DNA from: Hepatocystis sp. ex Piliocolobus tephrosceles
Lineage: Eukaryota; Apicomplexa; Aconoidasida; Haemosporida; Plasmodiidae
Direction: 5' to 3'
DNA: 12,111 nucleotides
NCBI GenBank assembly: GCA_902459845.2
Contig: CABPSV020000622.1
Span: 1 to 12,111, forward strand
The translations under genes and the position numbers were made by a program. Every line of letters begins with the position of its first letter. Positions within the stretch are counted from its first letter, which is position 1. This document shows, one piece after another, positions 7,901 to 12,111 of this stretch. A model generated the notes under the pieces. It made no database searches. It was not told where the DNA came from and was given only the letters and a program-made list of their open reading frames with translations.

Positions 7901-9302
7901 AATATCTATATTTTATATAAATAATTATTTTATAGATTGCTGTTTTTTATGTAAAGAAGAGTTCAAATTTGATTATTCATATGAATTTAATGATTTTTAT
8001 TACACTGATGTTGTGTCAGTAGATATGAATAATATGATGGCCCAACCAAACGAAGAACAACCAAACGAAGAACAACCAAACGAAGAACAACCAAGCGAAA
8101 AACAGCCAAGCAAAAAACAGCCAAGCAAAAAACAGCCAAGCGAAAAACAGCCAAGCGAAGAACAACTGAACCAATATACAACAACACCAACAACAACAAA
8201 AAAAAAAACAATAACTGTAGATGGTACAAAATCAATAACTGTAAATAGTAATAAATTAAATGAAGAAAGTAGTATATATAATAACAAAATTTATGACATA
8301 TTTGATAAACAATTAGCTGAAACACATCAGGTATTTAATAAGATAGAACATTGTTTAACTGTAGATGATGATGATGATGATGAGTGTATGATGGAATGTG
8401 GATTGAACGATGTAAACATGTTCCAAAATAATACGTCTATCCAAACAAATCCATTCGATTTATCATCCTATACATCAATAAAAATGGATAACATTATTAA
8501 CAATGTGAAAACATTATTATATAATAATTGTTCATTTCAAAAAACGATTATCGAATCAAATGTAGATTATAATTATTTAATAAAAAATAAAAACAGTAAT
8601 AATACTAGTAGTGGTAATAAAACTAGCAAAAACAAACAAAAAAAAAAAAAAAAAATAAATAATTCATTTAATTGTTATAATTATTTATATACCAGATATT
8701 GTTTACCATATGAAACTTTAAATATGTTACATACTATACAAAAGGACAATGAATATAAAAAAAAAACAGACAATATTCAACAAATAAATCATGAAAATAT
8801 GATAGAAGAGGAATATACCAATGGAAAAGTATATATTGATGAAGAATGTTTAAATGAGGAAATATTAAATTATGTAATAAAATTAGATAATATGACAGAA
8901 AACATAACACAATCTGTTTTAAAAAATAATTATAATAATGTTGATATAAAAAAGGAAGGAAATAAATTTAAAGATATAATGGAATGTTATATATATGACG
9001 ATAATAATAAAAAAAGTGATTATAATGACATATATTTTCCTTCAAAAAATTATACATATACAAAATTTACTTATTTTCATAACTCATGTTTTAAAAATTA
9101 TATAGAATATTATATATTTCCTTATTACTTTTTAAAAAAATTAAATGATGATTATTTAAATAAAATAATTATATCTTCTATTATAACACTTTTTAAAGCT
9201 TACCAAAATACATACAAATATGCAAATAGTGATAAACGAGACAGTGAAATAAAATTAGAAAAACCAATTAGGTGTAAGTACAAAAGAAGGAAACGGTTTT
9301 AG
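4926..9302 (+). CDS. PCF11: Pcf11-like pre-mRNA cleavage/polyadenylation factor (divergent, no CID seen)
   Basis: One continuous 1458-aa frame starts at AAAACATG. Seen: poly-Ser and poly-Lys inserts up to about residue 265; then a C2H2-type finger (C341-X2-C344-X12-H357-X3-H361) containing CLTCGLRF, preceded by FKMNCTYSLKSIYKHYY. This context closely resembles zinc finger 1 of plant and animal Pcf11. Downstream, C1006-X2-C1009 begins CKEEFKFDYSYEFNDFYY, like the acidic/aromatic second Pcf11 finger, and H1385-X2-C1388 (FHNSCFKNYIEYY) matches its distal HPSCYxDY half. Between the fingers are possible Clp1-binding tryptophans (W676, W778), unproven. Family role: Pcf11 works with Clp1 in cleavage factor II/CF IA, coupling mRNA 3' cleavage to transcription termination in the nucleus. 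No N-terminal CID is visible. TDDKNC and QPNEE repeat arrays interrupt the second half. The GTAAGT at 9274 near the end could be a donor, but no following exon is evident. The alternative is an unrelated zinc-finger protein. Confidence 0.74.
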   Translation: MNVNALEKYCCLSNINKTPYVTFLSILKRKMLNEVNTNNVDSNCEHINKKARISLFTNFDNLKKKTLNENDICIDHFKDMEKYITEVKELTDIYNFFFNNNNLNDDSSSSSSNINDILYVNKRFCSIDWSGNSDIPSKNVFYGAYNDSNNNDCNLIRKLKDMGNDNNGSSSSSSSSGSSVSSDSSGSSGSSGSSCSQSRCRNNIDIALIKKKKKKNALDKYEENGVGLYSYSKNVDNNTMSVYKKKKKKKDRKKRSKKLLLMGKRILDCVSNQIIYINELSSYDVLLLVSFVIQLQNEQKKNKIEENNLEIIANLDNFKMNCTYSLKSIYKHYYQKKVFQCLTCGLRFYTSLEKLNHLEYHFKTNKNYISESGKKNKFKNKMKYIYLDHINLPIEFFICKNYSYFEDLYDNVITKNSNSFNFLNTEFDDSNNTYMGNKNSQNYLYDMGEIYMQGITQDNIKSTNTDNDLGKVINQKRSSSIYEKEQGQLEVVNNTYSSTTPEKNNIDDSIVYHLFKKREYNEQNELIFNLVNNMNNLFNLNKKCNNIDTFFHTKDKDIKQDNKVKSKFDNKDIITSNSSSDESQDNSNTYYNNSYKTKESSINNNSNNNNNNDKTIDFLDFIYDHDNTYNVYLSNYYTETVDKNVLINYIEGETMYKNIMKCLEINSIDQFKLPSWIPKRSIQTFFFNPTNELFNFNTHHRNEYNNNYNSNNKVIDMDIMENYNDISSDRMGLNNDVTNIINTSTITNTIRDKTHISNILSNKTGNNEYKLDARDNIWNVCTKNDFYINASLSPLNMFSLSSQKNNKFQKNETNFFINQEHIKTEVVEENASTTFNYNKQIYDTNSTDNKNCTDNKNCTDNKNCIDDKNCIDDKNCTDDKNCTDDKNCIDDKNCTDDKNYTDDKNYTDDKNCTDDKNCTDDKNCTDDKKIFFSFLNIFKEQYLFKTNVFKNIFLFYLRKHYFLICNKLKNDTDFNELQKRLFNYIYINYVQKISIFYINNYFIDCCFLCKEEFKFDYSYEFNDFYYTDVVSVDMNNMMAQPNEEQPNEEQPNEEQPSEKQPSKKQPSKKQPSEKQPSEEQLNQYTTTPTTTKKKTITVDGTKSITVNSNKLNEESSIYNNKIYDIFDKQLAETHQVFNKIEHCLTVDDDDDDECMMECGLNDVNMFQNNTSIQTNPFDLSSYTSIKMDNIINNVKTLLYNNCSFQKTIIESNVDYNYLIKNKNSNNTSSGNKTSKNKQKKKKKINNSFNCYNYLYTRYCLPYETLNMLHTIQKDNEYKKKTDNIQQINHENMIEEEYTNGKVYIDEECLNEEILNYVIKLDNMTENITQSVLKNNYNNVDIKKEGNKFKDIMECYIYDDNNKKSDYNDIYFPSKNYTYTKFTYFHNSCFKNYIEYYIFPYYFLKKLNDDYLNKIIISSIITLFKAYQNTYKYANSDKRDSEIKLEKPIRCKYKRRKRF
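5244..5261 (+). repeat. Poly-Ser AGT microsatellite in the Pcf11-like CDS (first)
   Basis: Five AGT codons and one AGC encode six serines starting at residue 107, flanked by Asn/Asp runs. Confidence 0.9.
5430..5513 (+). repeat. Poly-Ser/Gly-Ser AGT-GGT tract in the Pcf11-like CDS (second)
   Basis: Eight Ser codons are followed by GSS/VSS/DSS/GSS triplets from residue 169. The 9-bp AGTAGTGGT periodicity indicates slippage growth. The reverse strand reads as poly-Leu and is not a gene. Confidence 0.9.
7464..7712 (+). repeat. 18-bp coding tandem repeat (T/I-D-D/N-K-N-C/Y), 13 full copies plus a partial
   Basis: Exact 18-bp units run from 7464 to 7697 and a truncated unit ends at 7712 (residues about 847-929). 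The first three units use AAT (TDNKNC), later ones GAT (TDDKNC or IDDKNC), and units 9-10 have TAT in place of TGT, giving Tyr for Cys. The unit classes cluster, which suggests stepwise duplication. The array lies between the two zinc modules of the Pcf11-like protein. Confidence 0.95.
8043..8162 (+). repeat. 15-bp coding tandem repeat (QPNEE/QPSEK/QPSKK), 8 copies
   Basis: Eight in-frame 15-bp units (residues 1040-1079) start with CAACCA or CAGCCA. They grade from QPNEE through QPSEK and QPSKK and back to QPSEE. The array sits inside the insert that splits the second zinc module, shortly after the SVDMNNMMA segment. Confidence 0.94.
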
Positions 9303-9428
9303 CCTAAATGGTAATATAATTGAAATAGAACGATGGGGAGAGAGGTAACAACCACTGTGAAGTATTATTACCAGTACATGAGATAAACCCCATTTGTATA
9401 GCCCCTTTTTATTTTTTTTATTTTTTTT

Positions 9429-9591
9429 ATAACCTTTTTTTTTTTTTATAACCCCTTTTTCTTTATAACCCCTTTTTCTTTATAACCCTTTTTTTTTTAT
9501 AAACCTTTTTTTTTTATAAACCTTTTTTTTTTATAACCCTTTTTTTTTTATAAACCTTTTTTTTTTTTATAACCCTTTTTTTTTTTTTTTT
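9429..9591. repeat. T-rich tandem repeat, about 17-bp unit (ATAACCC + T tract), 9 copies
   Basis: ATAA(A)CC recurs at 9429, 9448, 9465, 9482, 9499, 9516, 9533, 9550 and 9569, mostly 17 bp apart. Units 2 and 3 carry CCCCTTTTTCTTT and later ones CC or CCC plus pure T. It begins about 130 bp after the Pcf11-like stop, so it is probably 3' UTR or downstream flank. Confidence 0.9.
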
Positions 9592-9745
9592 GACACCGTT
9601 ATTTTTCTTATTTGGTTTAAATAATTAAAAAAAAAATAAGTAAAATGTTTATTCATAAATTATTTTTGTTTTTAATTTTTTTTTTTTTTGTACATAAAAC
9701 AAAAGTATATTAATTGTGTAAGAAATATTTAACTAAAATACAAGC

Positions 9746-9780
9746 ACACATATATATATATATATAATACATATATGTGT
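9746..9780. repeat. Inverted repeat with 10-bp arms around a TA run
   Basis: ACACATATAT (9746-9755) is the exact reverse complement of ATATATGTGT (9771-9780), leaving a 15-nt AT-rich loop. It could form a hairpin or cruciform between the convergent genes. It may equally be an incidental product of the TA microsatellite, and no following U-tract terminator logic applies in this eukaryote. Confidence 0.5.
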
Positions 9781-10091
9781 ATGTACGTACGTTTTTATGT
9801 ACTCGTGTAATGCTAAAATACATTGAAAATTGCAAAGGCTACAAAAAATTTTTTGGTGAGCAAAAAAAAGTAAAAAAAATTAAAAGAATAACGTTTTTTA
9901 AAGCTTCTATATATACTTATAAACATACCATAATAAACGAACCTGTAGCTTATACATTACATATTTTAATTAATTTTTTTTTCAATTATTTATTTTTTTT
10001 TTTTTTTTTTTTTTTTATTTATGTCAAGCGATTACATATCAACCGTGTTGGCGTAAACAAAACTGGTCCGAGGTAGACTTGCCAAAAGAAA

Positions 10092-11195
10092 CTAAGTATC
10101 CAACGGACAACGTACACAATTTTTAACAAAATCACAAAATCTACATTTCCACTTATCTGACGCTTCTACAACTTCACTAGATCTCTTACCATCCCAATAA
10201 TCTAATAAAATATTAATCGTGTAAAGTGTTGAATGAAAAAAATATGGGATATAATTTCTAGCAAATTCTTTACCTTGATGTTCATACACTATTTCCATTT
10301 CTTCTTTTATTCTAGGTAATTTAATAAATAAATCATTAACATGTTTTGCTAAAATAGTTAAATTTTTATATTTAATCAAATCAATGGCAGTAAATTCATA
10401 ATTAGGATCACATTCATATATTTCAAATAACTTAACATAGTCAGCTTTATTATTTCTTAAATATTGTAATAATAAACAGTAAGTTTGTACTTGTATTGCT
10501 GAAGTTTTTTTTTGTGCTAAACTAGGTTCTTTTTTTTCTTTTCTAGTTTTTGTATCAGATATAATTAAATATTCTCTACCTGAAACATTATCATATTCAA
10601 TTCTCAACTCATCAATAATACCTCTTAATACATAATTTCTTATTATACCAAATACCCATACTTCTCTAGCTTTTTTAGTTTCATATAATTGTTGTAATAA
10701 TATAATTGTATTTAATAAACGGTAACCTAAAGACTCTTCTCGAGTGCTTACTTCTACATCGATAATCAAGTGATCAGCTTTTTCTAAGACTTCGTGTCTT
10801 TCTATACCTAAACGCATTGCTTCTGTTTCTCTTTTTTTACCAGTTGTTAATACTAATTCTAATTGTTGTTCACACCATAATTGAGCTGATAAATCAGTTA
10901 TACTTAATTTATTTTTTTTATTAAATTTTTCATTTGGGGGTCTTGATTCTTTATATAATTTTTCTGTTTCATTTATTTGTTCTTCTTCTATTAAATCTTC
11001 GACGTCGTTAATTAGTTGTTCATATTCGGATAGTGGGGTATTTATATCCTTATTGTTTTCTATTACATTTTCTTTTTCATTGTTTAGTAATTCTTTTTTG
11101 TTTTTCTCATTAGCATCTTTCTTTTTTTTATCATCATCTTTTTTCCAAATAACGTTATATGTTGTTAACATGTTGGTTGTTTTAGCTTTTGACAT
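10092..11195 (-). CDS. EXO5: Exonuclease V (EXO5/Dem1 family), Fe-S PD-(D/E)XK nuclease
   Basis: A complete single-exon 367-aa protein starts at the ATG whose complement is 11193-11195 and ends at TAG (10092-10094). Seen: a Lys/Glu/Asn-rich N-terminus (1-95); SAQLWCEQQLEL with C108; GIERHEVLEKADH (H134); RGIIDELR (D195); IISDTKTR (D214 and K216, the D-X-K core); QVQTYCLLLQ (Q235/Q237/Y239); and C351-X2-C354-X5-C360 near the end (C363 adds one more). This is the RecB-like nuclease order, with one cysteine upstream of the core and three at the C-terminus, as in the EXO5/Dem1 family, where four cysteines hold a 4Fe-4S cluster. Family role: single-strand exonuclease in mitochondrial DNA maintenance (yeast) or nuclear crosslink repair (human). 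The N-terminus has no obvious amphipathic mitochondrial presequence, so location is open. Every catalytic position I can place is intact. Length is close to that of human and yeast homologues. Confidence 0.92.
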   Translation of the reverse strand: MSKAKTTNMLTTYNVIWKKDDDKKKKDANEKNKKELLNNEKENVIENNKDINTPLSEYEQLINDVEDLIEEEQINETEKLYKESRPPNEKFNKKNKLSITDLSAQLWCEQQLELVLTTGKKRETEAMRLGIERHEVLEKADHLIIDVEVSTREESLGYRLLNTIILLQQLYETKKAREVWVFGIIRNYVLRGIIDELRIEYDNVSGREYLIISDTKTRKEKKEPSLAQKKTSAIQVQTYCLLLQYLRNNKADYVKLFEIYECDPNYEFTAIDLIKYKNLTILAKHVNDLFIKLPRIKEEMEIVYEHQGKEFARNYIPYFFHSTLYTINILLDYWDGKRSSEVVEASDKWKCRFCDFVKNCVRCPLDT

Positions 11196-11208
11196 GTGGT
11201 AAAAGAAT

Positions 11209-11250
11209 TTATATATATATATATGTATGTGTGTATGTATGTATGTATGT
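11209..11250. repeat. TA / GTAT microsatellite upstream of EXO5
   Basis: A TA run passes into repeated GTAT tetranucleotides (about 11225-11250) with one GTGT interruption. It lies immediately before the EXO5 start on the minus strand, so it is within the probable 5' UTR. Confidence 0.88.
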
Positions 11251-11276
11251 ACTTATATATAGGCGTATGTATAGAC

Positions 11277-11284
11277 GTGCGCAC
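11277..11284. promoter_or_regulatory. GTGCGCAC palindrome upstream of EXO5
   Basis: This is a second exact copy of the octamer found before the Pcf11-like gene, 81 bp before the EXO5 ATG and again beside a TATG-type microsatellite. It is palindromic and so strand-neutral. I infer a candidate transcription-factor site. Confidence 0.45.
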
Positions 11285-11316
11285 TTAAATTATGCTTCAA
11301 ACATATGTGTCATTCA

Positions 11317-11354
<38 letters not shown>

Positions 11355-11534
11355 TTATTTACTTATTTATTTACATGTTAATATATGCAATATGTGTGTT
11401 CACTATTGAAAAATCGTGTATATATACATATATATTAACTAGTTCATGTATTTTTTACAACTAAAACATGCACCCCATGTAATGAGCGAATTAATAACAT
11501 ATACTACTTTTTGGTTTTAGCGTATATGTAATTA

Positions 11535-11568
<34 letters not shown>

Positions 11569-11763
11569 TATACGCCTACATAAATATACATATGTATTAT
11601 GTACAAATATACATAGATAAACCCTTATGAACCCACTCCACAAAATCGTTGATTTATTTATTTAAAAAGTCCTGTATGAAAAAAATTTTTTGTTCTGCAG
11701 ATAAATGCTTATTGCTAAAAATTTTAAAACAAGTAATTCCTTTTCAATAATAAGAATGCAGTG

Positions 11764-11797
<34 letters not shown>

Positions 11798-12111
11798 AAT
11801 AAAAAATAAATAACATGTATGCAATGTAAACATAAGGAATAAATATATACGAGCACTATATTATTTATGTCACATTTAAGAATATGTTACTATACATTAT
11901 TTTATTTTATTAAAACATTTTAGTGTCAAAAATTGGCTGTCTCTTTTTATTGAATTTATGCTTTGTTAAGAAAAGCTATAACATGTACATAAAAAGTTAA
12001 CACTTCTACAAAATTAGCTAATGCTTCAAAAAAATTAACTTTTGTTTATAACTGTTTAAAATTGTGTGTTACGGTTGAAAAGTGATAAGTATAGGAAAGG
12101 AAATTTTATGC

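Larger units (their letters stand above)
9303..10091. other. Intergenic region between convergent genes (Pcf11-like and EXO5 3' ends)
   Basis: The 789 bp must hold both 3' UTRs and polyadenylation sites. Present are the T-rich 17-bp array (9429-9591), T and A tracts, a TA run with flanking inverted repeat (9746-9780), a long T run (about 9994-10016) and a GC-richer island (10021-10091). A 99-codon plus-strand frame at 9777-10076 is dominated by T-run phenylalanines and is not considered a gene. Confidence 0.8.
11196..12111. other. 5' flank of EXO5; no gene seen
   Basis: It contains a TA/GTAT microsatellite (about 11209-11250), the GTGCGCAC palindrome, a 31-A run (11320-11350), a 19-A run followed by a TA run (11534-11572), a 32-A run (11764-11795) and a repeat-free, slightly GC-richer stretch from about 11800 to the end. 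The 64-codon minus-strand frame at 11662-11856 is a poly-A/T shadow. No tRNA or other RNA gene was recognised. The last bases contain an ATG (12108-12110), but nothing can be read from it. Confidence 0.75.

Noticed and set aside
7987..8325. Minus-strand Leu/Phe-rich frames opposite the QPNEE array
   Set aside because: They are shadows of the coding repeat and adjacent Thr/Asn/Lys-rich segment.
9274..9279. Possible splice donor GTAAGT just before the Pcf11-like stop
   Set aside because: A good consensus, but no downstream exon with coding character is visible before the T-rich array; kept only as a caveat in the gene entry.
9429..9591. Internal telomere-like repeats (AACCCT blocks)
   Set aside because: The blocks are separated by long T tracts in a 17-bp unit and do not form the Plasmodium telomere heptamer array.
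9777..10076. Plus-strand 99-codon ORF
   Set aside because: Its middle is translated from long T runs, it lacks a recognisable domain, and it lies in the space needed for two convergent 3' UTRs; only the GC-rich tail was kept as a finding.
11662..11856. Minus-strand 64-codon Phe-rich ORF
   Set aside because: It is built on a 32-A tract and TA-rich DNA; it has no coding bias.
1..12111. CRISPR, transposon, prophage or bacterial-type system
   Set aside because: All repeats are contiguous low-complexity tandem arrays without unique spacers, there are no transposase or integrase motifs, and gene structure is that of an apicomplexan nuclear chromosome.

Overview
This is a nuclear chromosome fragment from a malaria parasite (Plasmodium). 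Evidence: extreme A+T content; intergenic DNA made of poly(dA), poly(dT) and TA tracts; coding regions full of Asn/Lys/Ser/Asp low-complexity inserts; and short introns with GTAAG...T-tract-AG borders. The style fits the P. falciparum group (Laverania), but the species cannot be fixed by eye. It is an ordinary eukaryotic region: no CRISPR array, operon, transposon or phage-like system was seen.

Layout. (1) <1-3202, plus: the 3' part of a three-exon gene for a SAS-4/CPAP-like centriole or basal-body protein, with a long coiled coil and a C-terminal TCP10/G-box beta-repeat domain. Its reading frame is open to base 1, so the gene probably starts outside the window. (2) 3203-4925: tandem intergenic region (3' flank of SAS4, then 5' flank of the next gene) with three separate short-period tandem arrays and one GC-rich palindrome, GTGCGCAC. 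(3) 4926-9302, plus: a single-exon 1458-residue protein that I identify as a divergent Pcf11-like pre-mRNA 3'-end processing factor. It keeps the two Pcf11-type zinc modules, but the second is interrupted by a low-complexity insert of roughly 350 residues. (4) 9303-10091: region between convergent 3' ends, holding a T-rich 17-bp array, a small inverted repeat and a 70-base GC-rich island. (5) 10092-11195, minus: an intact exonuclease V (EXO5/Dem1) with the PD-(D/E)XK nuclease motifs and four Fe-S cysteines. (6) 11196-12111: its 5' flank, again with a GTGCGCAC palindrome next to a TATG-type microsatellite.

The three genes belong to different processes (basal-body assembly, mRNA 3'-end formation, DNA repair or mitochondrial DNA metabolism), and nothing indicates a shared pathway. 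The observations most worth following are the Pcf11 assignment with its split zinc module, the paired GTGCGCAC palindromes upstream of two genes, the 13-bp repeat that supplies the SAS4 stop codon, and the long uninterrupted A tracts inside the Pcf11-like coding region.
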